Positions 1 to 6,845 of a stretch of 15,048 nt of DNA are shown here, piece after piece; position 1 is the stretch's first letter, and each line of letters starts with the position of its first letter. Source of the stretch: JBJYIN01 sp046237015 (GTDB lineage Bacteria; Pseudomonadota; Gammaproteobacteria; Enterobacterales; Enterobacteriaceae); assembly GCF_046237015.1 (NCBI RefSeq), contig NZ_JBJYIN010000031.1, positions 1 through 15,048 of the forward strand, read 5' to 3'. The notes beneath the pieces were generated by a model, which saw only the letters and a list, made by a program, of their open reading frames with translations, was not told where the DNA came from and did not search any database. The translations under genes and the position numbers were made by a program.

Positions 1-36
1 CGGGTGAGTGAGCGCAGCCAACGCACAAGCAACTTG

Positions 37-50
37 AAGTATGACGGGTA
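37..50 (+). repeat. 14-bp direct repeat, copy 1
   Basis: The sequence AAGTATGACGGGTA is repeated exactly at 102-115, 65 bases further on. The flanks differ (TATACC after this copy, CACC after the second). From memory, a closely similar string recurs in intergenic regions of Pectobacterium genomes, so it may be a dispersed repeat rather than a local operator pair. Confidence 0.75.
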
Positions 51-57
51 TATACCC
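46..57. promoter_or_regulatory. 12-bp perfect palindrome GGGTATATACCC
   Basis: GGGTATATACCC is its own reverse complement and overlaps the end of the first direct repeat. A perfect palindrome of this size upstream of an operon could be a dimeric-regulator operator. The second direct-repeat copy does not complete the palindrome (GGGTACACC), so this symmetry is unique in the leader. No regulator can be named from the sequence. Confidence 0.35.
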
Positions 58-101
58 CGGGTAATTTATATTGCAGGGTAGGTCAATACTTATGCAATTT
101 A

Positions 102-115
102 AAGTATGACGGGTA
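102..115 (+). repeat. 14-bp direct repeat, copy 2
   Basis: This is an exact copy of the 14-mer at 37-50, starting 99 bases upstream of the tssB start codon. Two identical copies on the same face of a leader could be regulator-binding sites, or the remnant of a duplicated intergenic element. Confidence 0.75.
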
Positions 116-124
116 CACCACAGT

Positions 125-155
125 TCGAGCGCCACGCCTGTATTCAGTGGCTCGA
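125..155 (+). other. Bulged hairpin in the tssB leader
   Basis: The 5' arm at 125-135 and the 3' arm at 147-155 (GTGGCTCGA) pair over nine base pairs with a single bulged G and an 11-base loop. It ends 45 bases before the tssB start. A TCTTACTT stretch follows but no uninterrupted T-run, so a terminator for an upstream gene is possible but weak. It may instead be part of the 5' untranslated mRNA. Confidence 0.35.
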
Positions 156-200
156 TCTTACTTGCCATAAGTTATATAAACGTGAATTAGGGAGTCGTTC

Positions 201-698
201 ATGGCTGATAGTTTTCAAAATGAAGTGCCGGCCGCACGTGTTAATATTAAACTCGATCTCCATACTGGCGGAGCACAAAAGAAGGTTGAATTACCGCTGA
301 AATTGCTGGTAATGGGAGATTACAGTAATGGTCAGGAAGATCGTCCATTATCTGAAAGAGAAAAAGTATCGATCAATAAAAACAACTTTAATAGTGTTCT
401 TGCCGATCTTAACCCCAAGGTCACGCTTGCCGTGGCAAATACCCTGGCTGGTGATGGAACGGAAACCAGTATCAAACTGGATTTTAAAGAGTTAAAAGAT
501 TTCGAACCTGAACAAGTTGCACGCCAAATTCCTCAACTACGAGCACTACTGGCTATGCGTAATCTACTACGCGATCTCAAGTCTAATTTGCTCGATAACG
601 CGACGTTCCGTCGCGAGCTTGAAAACATCCTCAAAGACGAATCGCTAAGTGATGAATTGCGCGCAGAACTTTCTGCTTTAGCGCCGAAGGAAGCGTAA
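201..698 (+). CDS. tssB: T6SS small sheath subunit TssB (VipA/ImpB family)
   Basis: TssB forms the contractile cytoplasmic sheath together with TssC; sheath contraction drives the Hcp tube and spike out of the cell. The 165-residue length is usual for the family. Recognition rests on the N-terminal region (residues about 10-45) with RVNIKLDL and LPLKLLVMGDY, on SINKNNFNSVLADLNP in the middle, and on the charged helical C-terminal part with IPQLRALLAMRNLLRDLK. The start is supported by AGGGAG at 189-194, six bases ahead of ATG. It is the first gene of the visible operon, 46 bases before tssC, its obligate partner. A longer reading frame beginning at 106 is in a different frame and is not this gene. 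Confidence 0.97.
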   Translation: MADSFQNEVPAARVNIKLDLHTGGAQKKVELPLKLLVMGDYSNGQEDRPLSEREKVSINKNNFNSVLADLNPKVTLAVANTLAGDGTETSIKLDFKELKDFEPEQVARQIPQLRALLAMRNLLRDLKSNLLDNATFRRELENILKDESLSDELRAELSALAPKEA

Positions 699-744
699 TC
701 GGCAAGTCTTTGCCTGGGATTGTTGCTAAAAGGAATCTTAACTC

Positions 745-2283
745 ATGTCTATGCAAGAAAACGAAGTGAATAACGCAGCACAAGCGACAACGCTGCATTC
801 AGAAGGTAGCGTTTACCAATCATTATTTGAAAAAATCAATCTGAGTCCGGTATCCAGCCTTAAAGATATTGAAGTCTTCCAGGATAACGATGCCTTATCT
901 GATGCGTCCGCGGATGAGCGTGTTACCGCAGCTGTCAGCGTATTTCTTAATCTGCTGAAAAAATCAGCCAATCGCATTGAGCGACTGGATAAAGTTCTGC
1001 TGGATAGCCATATCAGTGAACTGGATCGTCAGATCAGTAACCAACTTGATGAAGTCATGCACCATCCGGAATTTCAGAAAGTGGAATCTATCTGGCGTGG
1101 ACTGAAATTCCTGGTTGATCGGACTGATTTTCGCCGCAATGTGAAAATAGAAGTGCTGGATGTGAGTAAAGACGACTTGCGTCAGGACTTTGAAGATGCG
1201 CCTGAAATCGTTCAGAGCGGTCTGTATTGCCAAACTTATATCGAAGAATATGACACGCCGGGTGGAGAGCCGATTGCGTCGATTATCTCCAACTATGAGT
1301 TTGATCGCGGCCCGCAGGATATCGCGTTGTTGCGTAACATCTCCAAAGTCTCTGCGGCGGCACATATGCCTTTCATTGGTTCAGTAGGGCCGGCGTTCTT
1401 TGGTAAGGAAACCATGGAAGAGGTTGCTGCCATTAAAGATATTGGTAACTACTTTGACCGCGCAGAATATATCAAGTGGAAATCGTTCCGTGAAAGCGAT
1501 GATTCCCGTTATATCGGTTTGACGTTGCCGCGGGTATTGGCTCGTTTGCCTTATGGCCCAGATACGGTTCCTGTTCGTAGCTTCAACTATGTTGAAGAAG
1601 TGAAGGGCCCGGATCACGAACGTTACCTGTGGACGAATGCTTCTTTCTCTTTTGCGTCTAATATGGTGAAAAGTTTTATCAACAATGGTTGGTGTGTTCA
1701 GGTTCGGGGGCCGCAAGCGGGTGGTGCGGTGACAGACTTGCCGATTCATCTGTATGATCTTGGTACGGGAAATCAGGTAAAAATTCCGTCGGAAGTCATG
1801 ATCCCTGAAACGCGCGAGTTTGAGTTTGCCAACCTCGGGTTTATTCCGCTGTCATACTACAAAAATCGTGATTATGCCTGTTTCTTCTCTGCCAACTCGG
1901 CGCAGAAACCTGCATTGTATGAAACGAAGGAAGCAACCGCGAATAGTCGAATTAACTCACGTTTGCCGTACATTTTCCTGCTCTCCCGTATTGCCCATTA
2001 TTTAAAGCTGATTCAGCGTGAAAATATTGGTACGACCAAAGATCGTCGCTTGCTGGAATTGGAATTGAACAATTGGATCAACGGTCTGGTGACCGAAATG
2101 ACCGATCCTTCCGATGACTTACAGGCGTCACATCCGCTGCGTGAAGCAAAAGTGCTGGTTGAAGATATCGATGACAACCCAGGGTTCTTCCGCGTCAAGC
2201 TGTATGCCGTACCTCATTTCCAGGTAGAAGGAATGGATATCAATCTTTCGTTGGTATCACAAATGCCAAAAGCCAAGGCATAA
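745..2283 (+). CDS. tssC: T6SS large sheath subunit TssC (VipB/ImpC family)
   Basis: TssC is the major sheath protein that assembles with TssB around the Hcp tube. The product has 512 residues, in the normal range of about 490-520. Family hallmarks are visible: an N-terminal helical region ending near HHPEFQKVESIWRGLKFLV, the block YEFDRGPQDIALLRNISKV, HMPFIGSVGPAFFG, LARLPYGPDTVPV, and the highly conserved FINNGWCVQVRGPQAGG followed by LPIHLYDLG. The C-terminal part carries NWINGLVTEM and a terminal beta-rich segment with FFRVKLYAVPHFQVEG. An AAAAGGA ribosome-binding site at 728-734 precedes the ATG; a second in-frame ATG lies two codons later (751). The stop is 25 bases before tssK. Confidence 0.98.
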   Translation: MSMQENEVNNAAQATTLHSEGSVYQSLFEKINLSPVSSLKDIEVFQDNDALSDASADERVTAAVSVFLNLLKKSANRIERLDKVLLDSHISELDRQISNQLDEVMHHPEFQKVESIWRGLKFLVDRTDFRRNVKIEVLDVSKDDLRQDFEDAPEIVQSGLYCQTYIEEYDTPGGEPIASIISNYEFDRGPQDIALLRNISKVSAAAHMPFIGSVGPAFFGKETMEEVAAIKDIGNYFDRAEYIKWKSFRESDDSRYIGLTLPRVLARLPYGPDTVPVRSFNYVEEVKGPDHERYLWTNASFSFASNMVKSFINNGWCVQVRGPQAGGAVTDLPIHLYDLGTGNQVKIPSEVMIPETREFEFANLGFIPLSYYKNRDYACFFSANSAQKPALYETKEATANSRINSRLPYIFLLSRIAHYLKLIQRENIGTTKDRRLLELELNNWINGLVTEMTDPSDDLQASHPLREAKVLVEDIDDNPGFFRVKLYAVPHFQVEGMDINLSLVSQMPKAKA

Positions 2284-2308
2284 GTCAGCTCGGACGACGG
2301 GAGTCATC

Positions 2309-3658
2309 ATGAAGATTCAACGCCCACTGTGGACTGAAGGGGCATTTCTTGCCCCGCAACAGTTCCAGCAACAGGCGCGCTGGGAAGCGTATACCAACAA
2401 TTGCATCGCGCATTTGTCGCTGGTAAATCCATGGGGCGTACTTAACGCCCAGTTGGATCAGGAAGCATTACGGCTTAATCGCCTGAAAGTTCAGCATGTG
2501 TGCCTTCGTTTTCAGGATGGCACGCTGATTGATACCGATCGGGCTGATGATTTACCGCCGGCGCTTGAGCTGTCTAAAATCCTGCCGGAAGAGACACGCA
2601 GTGCTGAGGTGTTGCTGGCTTTGCCATTGCTGCATGCGAACGGAAACAATTGTCAGCAAATGCAGGATGCTTCTGAGCGACCAACCCGCTTTCGGCAGGA
2701 GTGGGTCGATGTGCAGGATCTCCTCGGCAATGAAAGTGAATCCATGGCCGTTGAACGGCATGCAATTTCTTTGCGTTTTGGTTTCGAAGAGAACGGTGAA
2801 TACATTACTTGCCCGATAGCGAAACTGGTCAGGGACGCGCAAGGATTATGGACTGTCGATCCGACATTTATCCCGCCATTATTGTCATTAGCCGCAGCGC
2901 CTTCACTGGTCAATCAGATGGAGATGCTGCTGGCGCAGTTGCGGGCTAAACGCAGCCGTTTAATGGGGATGAGAAGAGAAAGTAATCAACGTATGGCCGA
3001 TTTTGCCGTCGCGGATGTGTCTCTTTTCTGGCTGCTCACGGCGTTAAATAGCTATGAACCCGTACTGAGTGATTTTATCGCCGCGCCTGAATTGCATACC
3101 GAACTGGTTTATCGTGAGTTGGTCAAGTTAGCGGGTTCGCTGTTGACCTTCTCGCTTGACCATGATGTCGATGCGATCCCTCGTTACAACCATGCCCATC
3201 TGGGCGACGTCTTCCCTCCGTTATTCTCATTGCTTAGTGCCTTGCTGGAAGCCAGCTTACCTTCCAGGGTTATTGTGATTGAGTTGGAGAAAGTGCGTGG
3301 TAACCAATGGAAAGGGTTGCTGAATGATAGTCGGTTAAAAGAGGACGCCGATTTTTATCTTTCGGTTCGTTCCAGCTTGCCAACTCATCAACTACAGGCA
3401 CAGTTCCCCGCGTTATGTAAGGTGGGCACGCCTGACGATGTGAACAACATCATCAACGTGGCCCTGAACGGTGTTCCGTTATTGCCGCTGAGTCATGTTC
3501 CTGCTGCCATTCCGTTGCGTCTGGAAAACCTGTATTTCGCTTTCGACCTGCAACATCCGGCGGCGGTGGCGATGTTAAACGCAGGAAGCTGTGCGATTTA
3601 TGTTCCTGGTACGTTGGCTGATGTTCAGCTCGAACTGTTTGCGGTATTAAGATCATGA
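2309..3658 (+). CDS. tssK: T6SS baseplate subunit TssK (ImpJ/VasE family)
   Basis: TssK is a trimeric cytoplasmic adaptor linking the baseplate wedges to the membrane complex. The 449-residue length fits the family (about 440-450). The N-terminus reads KIQRPLWTEGAFLAPQQFQQQ, matching the conserved TssK opening of a tryptophan-x-x-glycine turn followed by a PQ(H/Q)FQQ helix. The middle part is helical (residues about 205-300) and the C-terminal third holds the receptor-binding-like region ending near LENLYFAFDLQHPAAVAML. GGGAG at 2299-2303 precedes the start. The stop codon overlaps the tssL start as ATGA (3655-3658), implying translational coupling with the membrane partner it contacts. Confidence 0.97.
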   Translation: MKIQRPLWTEGAFLAPQQFQQQARWEAYTNNCIAHLSLVNPWGVLNAQLDQEALRLNRLKVQHVCLRFQDGTLIDTDRADDLPPALELSKILPEETRSAEVLLALPLLHANGNNCQQMQDASERPTRFRQEWVDVQDLLGNESESMAVERHAISLRFGFEENGEYITCPIAKLVRDAQGLWTVDPTFIPPLLSLAAAPSLVNQMEMLLAQLRAKRSRLMGMRRESNQRMADFAVADVSLFWLLTALNSYEPVLSDFIAAPELHTELVYRELVKLAGSLLTFSLDHDVDAIPRYNHAHLGDVFPPLFSLLSALLEASLPSRVIVIELEKVRGNQWKGLLNDSRLKEDADFYLSVRSSLPTHQLQAQFPALCKVGTPDDVNNIINVALNGVPLLPLSHVPAAIPLRLENLYFAFDLQHPAAVAMLNAGSCAIYVPGTLADVQLELFAVLRS

Positions 3659-4329
3659 AGACGATATTTTCAATTGATGCTGTTTTACGTGACAGCTTTC
3701 TTACCGTAGTGCAACTCCTCAATGGTGCGGTGGTGGAGCAGGGCGACGCCCTCTATCAACGTTGTCAGCAACAGGTTGAGGACACACGTAAAAAACTGAC
3801 CGTAGCACAATTAAGCAACGAAAGCATTGAGCACATTGTGTATGCCCAATGCGCGTTGTTGGATGAAACCGTGTTAGGGCGCAGAGGCATCAACGGCGAA
3901 CTGGACGATGGATACGACGTTTGGGTGAAGACGCCGCTGCAAACTCATTTCTTTAACACGTTACAGGCGGGCGAGCGTTTATATGAGCGTATGCGCCAGG
4001 TACTCAATGAGCCTGCGCCGGATATCGCTGTCTTAACGTGTTTTCATCGCGTATTGCTTCTCGGCTTTCAGGGGCGTTACCTGAATCAACCGCAGCATTC
4101 AAGAGATCAACTGATTGCTGCATTAAGCGAGCGAGTCGCGCCGTTTGATGTTCAAACGGAAGGCTCGTTGTTGCTGACAGGCGGACGGCGGGCAAAAAAC
4201 TGGAGCTTGGTAAGTTCGCCATGGTTCTGGTGTGGTGCTTCGATACTCATCGTCATTGCACTCTGGTGGGGGTTAAACCATCAGCTGGAAGCATCACTGG
4301 CAGAGTTATTTTCGGTGAAACAAGGCTAA
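3655..4329 (+). CDS. tssL: T6SS inner-membrane protein TssL (DotU/IcmH family)
   Basis: TssL is a C-tail-anchored inner-membrane protein of the TssJLM membrane complex; its cytoplasmic domain binds the baseplate. The 224 residues include the DotU motifs YAQCALLDETVLG (63-75), FFNTLQAGERLYERM (99-113) and LLLGFQGRY (134-142). One membrane helix, about residues 189-206, lies near the C-terminus and leaves only a short periplasmic tail. This form ends there, without the peptidoglycan-binding extension found on longer TssL proteins; the OmpA domain is instead on the next gene. The ATG overlaps the tssK stop by four bases. Its 3' end carries AAGGAG (4328-4333), the ribosome-binding site for the next gene. 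Confidence 0.96.
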   Translation: MKTIFSIDAVLRDSFLTVVQLLNGAVVEQGDALYQRCQQQVEDTRKKLTVAQLSNESIEHIVYAQCALLDETVLGRRGINGELDDGYDVWVKTPLQTHFFNTLQAGERLYERMRQVLNEPAPDIAVLTCFHRVLLLGFQGRYLNQPQHSRDQLIAALSERVAPFDVQTEGSLLLTGGRRAKNWSLVSSPWFWCGASILIVIALWWGLNHQLEASLAELFSVKQG

Positions 4330-4341
4330 GGAGCAGGCCAG

Positions 4342-6105
4342 GTGAGTGCAGGGTTACAAAAATTACTGTGGTGTACAGGGGCATTTTTAACCCTGTGGCT
4401 ATGCCTGTTTTTTCTTCCGCTCTCTCCGGCAGGAAAAGGTTTCGCTTTTCTCGCCACGCTGGGTGCTGCAACGATTGCTGTTATAGGGATTGGCCGACGT
4501 GTTCGAATAACGGCTAAACAACAGGATGTTGCCGACATCCTGCTGGCATTGCCCGTATCTCACTATCGGCAACCTATTGTGCTGGTCTGCGGTGATGGAC
4601 TGCCTTCACTGTTTGGAGAACAGAATATTCGCGAAACATCGCAGGGGTGCTACCTGCGAGTGTCGGAACACCATGATTTACCCGCATACGGTGAGGTCCT
4701 GCTCACTCATCGACCTGAGTGGGCGACGCAGTTAAGTGTGCTCTATGTGCTTAATCCTCAACAGCATGTCGATCGCTCAGTGTTACAGGCTTTATTGCGG
4801 GACTTCCGTTACCAGCTATCTCGGCTGAGCCAGCTTACCGGATGTTCAGTGCCTTGCCTGCTATGCAGCTATTTACAGGGGATGGATAGCCCATGGCTGG
4901 AGTTTTCCTCGGGTAGCAACCGGACGACCGTGTGGCGTGAAGATGCGTCAGTGCGTTTGCTCTCTGAATGGATTGACGAGGAAGGACGAAGTGAGCAGCA
5001 AGATCGTTTTAGACAGGCGATCGAACTGGATGCATGGGGGGCATGGTTGCAGGAGCAGGTGTTCCCTGAGCTAGCGGCAAGCGATCAACCGACGCCGGTT
5101 TGCCACCCTGTTGCTGTCTCGCTCTGTTTTGTATCACAGCCCATGCCTCAGGGGCATGTGTTGCAACAGCATAATGTGTGGCAACAGTACATTGCATCGC
5201 GCACCACGCTCTCGGTATTTGGTGAATGCACTGAAACCGCTCAAGAATATCGCGGGTTGCCGTTTCCTGATGCGATGCTTCGGTTGTTGCCGCGTCAGTC
5301 TGGTTTTACACCGCGTCGTCGTGCTTTTGCATATGGCGTCACCATGCTGACGGTTTTCAGCGTAGCGGCACTGCTGACATCGGCATGGAGTAATCATCAA
5401 TTGCAAAAAAAGGTCAGCGTTGAACTGATGGATTATCACGCTGTCGCCATGAACCAATACATTGCGAAAGCTCAGCATCTGGGGGCATTAAAACAAGAAG
5501 CGGAACAGCTGGAGAAGTGGCACCGGGAAGGGGAACCGGTACGTATTGGGTTAGGACTGTATCAAGGGGAGGGGCTACGGGCTCCGCTCTACCAGGCGAT
5601 TAATGGCTATGTTCCTCCGCCACAAAAAGAAGCAGTGCCGGTTGCCGTCCCTGAGCTCAAGCTGGTAGCACAGCCAACCAGTGTCGTGCGGTTGGACAGC
5701 CTGTCCCTTTTTGATGTAGGGCAATCACGCCTCAAAGCGGACTCAACCAAAGTGTTGGTCAGTGCTCTGATGGATATTAAAGCTAAGCCGGGTTGGTTGA
5801 TTTTAGTCGCCGGGCATACGGATTCTACCGGGAATGCTGATGCAAATCAGGCGCTCTCTCTGGCCCGGGCAGAGTCGGTTCGAAATTGGATGCTGGAGAC
5901 CAGCGACGTGCCACCAACCTGCTTTGCGGTACAAGGTTATGGTGCAACACGGCCGGTCGCCACCAATGATACTGCTGCGGGGCGCGATGCTAACCGCAGA
6001 GTAGAAATCAGTCTGGTGCCAGATGCCGCAGCCTGCCAGCTGCCAGCCTCTGGATCAGGCTCACCACCCTCGTCGCCAGTGCAGGCGACATTACACAGTA
6101 AGTAA
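4342..6105 (+). CDS. T6SS-associated TssM-like/OmpA-domain membrane protein
   Basis: This 587-residue protein probably anchors the T6SS membrane complex to peptidoglycan. Hydrophobic segments at about 8-27, 33-51 and 328-348 give the topology of TssM: two N-terminal helices, a large cytoplasmic part, a third helix, then periplasm. Residues 79-91 occupy the place of the TssM P-loop but read IVLVCGDGLPSLF, lacking GxxxxGK[ST], so nucleotide binding is unlikely. After the third helix, GLGLYQGEGLRAPLYQAI (403-420) resembles the start of the TssM ImcF-related region. The rest of TssM is absent and is replaced by a proline-rich linker and an OmpA-like domain (about 450-558) with GHTDSTG (491-497), SLARAESV and NRRVEI. 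The GTG start has AAGGAG eight bases upstream. OmpA-family genes at this place are known in enterobacterial T6SS clusters; the TssM relationship is my inference from topology and motifs. Confidence 0.85.
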   Translation: MSAGLQKLLWCTGAFLTLWLCLFFLPLSPAGKGFAFLATLGAATIAVIGIGRRVRITAKQQDVADILLALPVSHYRQPIVLVCGDGLPSLFGEQNIRETSQGCYLRVSEHHDLPAYGEVLLTHRPEWATQLSVLYVLNPQQHVDRSVLQALLRDFRYQLSRLSQLTGCSVPCLLCSYLQGMDSPWLEFSSGSNRTTVWREDASVRLLSEWIDEEGRSEQQDRFRQAIELDAWGAWLQEQVFPELAASDQPTPVCHPVAVSLCFVSQPMPQGHVLQQHNVWQQYIASRTTLSVFGECTETAQEYRGLPFPDAMLRLLPRQSGFTPRRRAFAYGVTMLTVFSVAALLTSAWSNHQLQKKVSVELMDYHAVAMNQYIAKAQHLGALKQEAEQLEKWHREGEPVRIGLGLYQGEGLRAPLYQAINGYVPPPQKEAVPVAVPELKLVAQPTSVVRLDSLSLFDVGQSRLKADSTKVLVSALMDIKAKPGWLILVAGHTDSTGNADANQALSLARAESVRNWMLETSDVPPTCFAVQGYGATRPVATNDTAAGRDANRRVEISLVPDAAACQLPASGSGSPPSSPVQATLHSK

Positions 6106-6119
6106 ACAGGAGCAATACT

Positions 6120-6611
6120 ATGGCAATTCCCGCATATCTGTGGTTAAAAGATGACGGCGGTGCTGACATCAAAGGATCTGTAAACGTCCAGAACCGTGAA
6201 GGCAGCATCGAAATTGTTGCATTGGAACATTCCCTGCACATCCCGACTGATAACAACACTGGCAAACTGACCGGTACCCGTGTGCACGCTCCGGTAGTGT
6301 TCACTAAAGAAGTCGATTCTTCAACTCCTTATCTTTATAAGGCTGTGACTTCTGGTCAAACGCTGAAATCTGCTGAAATCAAGTGGTATACCATTGACGA
6401 TGCTGGTCAGGAAAAAGAGTACTTCAACACCACATTGGAAAACGTGAAAGTTGTGCGTGTCGCACCGCTGATGCACGACATCAAAGACCCCTCAAAGGAG
6501 AAGCATAATCACCTGGAAGTGATTGAATTCCGTTACGAAAAAATCACCTGGACGTTTAAAGACGGCAACATCATCCACTCTGACGCATGGAACGAACGCG
6601 CTCAGGCTTAA
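6120..6611 (+). CDS. hcp: T6SS tube protein Hcp (TssD)
   Basis: Hcp forms hexameric rings that stack into the tube expelled through the target membrane, and also chaperones some effectors inside the ring. The 163-residue length and beta-rich composition are typical. Visible family features are the start AIPAYLWLKD, the strand EIVALEHSLHIP, the segment HAPVVFTKEVDSSTPYLYKA, IKWYTIDDAGQEKEYFNTTL, and the C-terminal HLEVIEFRYEKITWTF. There is no C-terminal toxin extension, so this is a structural Hcp. AGGAG at 6108-6112 sits seven bases before ATG, and the gene begins 14 bases after the OmpA-type gene. A strong hairpin begins 45 bases after its stop, which may protect or partly insulate the abundant hcp message. 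Confidence 0.97.
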   Translation: MAIPAYLWLKDDGGADIKGSVNVQNREGSIEIVALEHSLHIPTDNNTGKLTGTRVHAPVVFTKEVDSSTPYLYKAVTSGQTLKSAEIKWYTIDDAGQEKEYFNTTLENVKVVRVAPLMHDIKDPSKEKHNHLEVIEFRYEKITWTFKDGNIIHSDAWNERAQA

Positions 6612-6655
6612 TGATGTGTATGTCGCCTGACGGGTGGCATGCCGTGTAAGTCGTT

Positions 6656-6695
6656 TGGTCAGCCTCGCCACATAAACAAAAGGCGGGGCTGACTA
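6656..6695 (+). other. Strong intercistronic hairpin after hcp
   Basis: The arms 6656-6669 and 6682-6695 pair over about 14 base pairs, with two G-U pairs and a 12-base A-rich loop (6670-6681). The core is GTCAGCCTCGCC against GGCGGGGCTGAC. No T-run follows (TATCGACC), so it is not a standard intrinsic terminator. It may stabilise the hcp mRNA 3' end, attenuate read-through to clpV, or act with another factor. It lies in the longest non-coding gap of the operon (6612-6845). Confidence 0.6.
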
Positions 6696-6741
6696 TCGAC
6701 CATGTGCGTTAGACGGGTTCGCCGGTCAAATTATTCCCCCC

Positions 6742-6758
6742 TTCCTGCCTGACAGGAA
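6742..6758 (+). other. Short perfect hairpin upstream of clpV
   Basis: TTCCTG (6742-6747) and CAGGAA (6753-6758) form a six-base-pair stem with a five-base loop, preceded by a run of six Cs and followed by AAGAC, not a T-run. It lies 87 bases upstream of the clpV start. Function unknown; a stem this short could occur by chance. I see no clear promoter elements between it and clpV. Confidence 0.25.
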
Positions 6759-6845
6759 AAGACAAGCTGAGGTTACACAATACGGGACCATCATCGCCCG
6801 TGCGGTAGCTATGGCGACACGTCATCTCATGATAAAGAGAACATT

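Larger units (their letters stand above)
1..200 (+). promoter_or_regulatory. Leader region upstream of the T6SS cluster
   Basis: This non-coding stretch precedes tssB and probably holds the promoter of the operon. It contains a 14-bp direct repeat (37-50 and 102-115), a 12-bp palindrome (46-57) and a bulged hairpin (125-155), each listed separately. I looked for a sigma-54 site with GG and GC ten bases apart, as many T6SS clusters have one, and found none with correct spacing. A TATATAAA stretch at about 173-180 could be a -10 element, but no convincing -35 lies at the right distance. Short reading frames here look like chance. Confidence 0.5.

Noticed and set aside
147..170. Possible sigma-54 promoter (TGGC ... 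TTGCC) before tssB
   Set aside because: GG and GC are 13 bases apart instead of the required 10. Other GG/GC pairs in the leader have 11 or 12.
106..300. Small + strand frame overlapping the tssB start
   Set aside because: It has no ribosome-binding site, its product resembles nothing, and it overlaps tssB in another frame where tssB has a clear AGGGAG site.
6715..6730. Small stem at GACGGG...GGTC in the hcp-clpV gap
   Set aside because: Only five pairs with a bulge can form; this is not better than chance.
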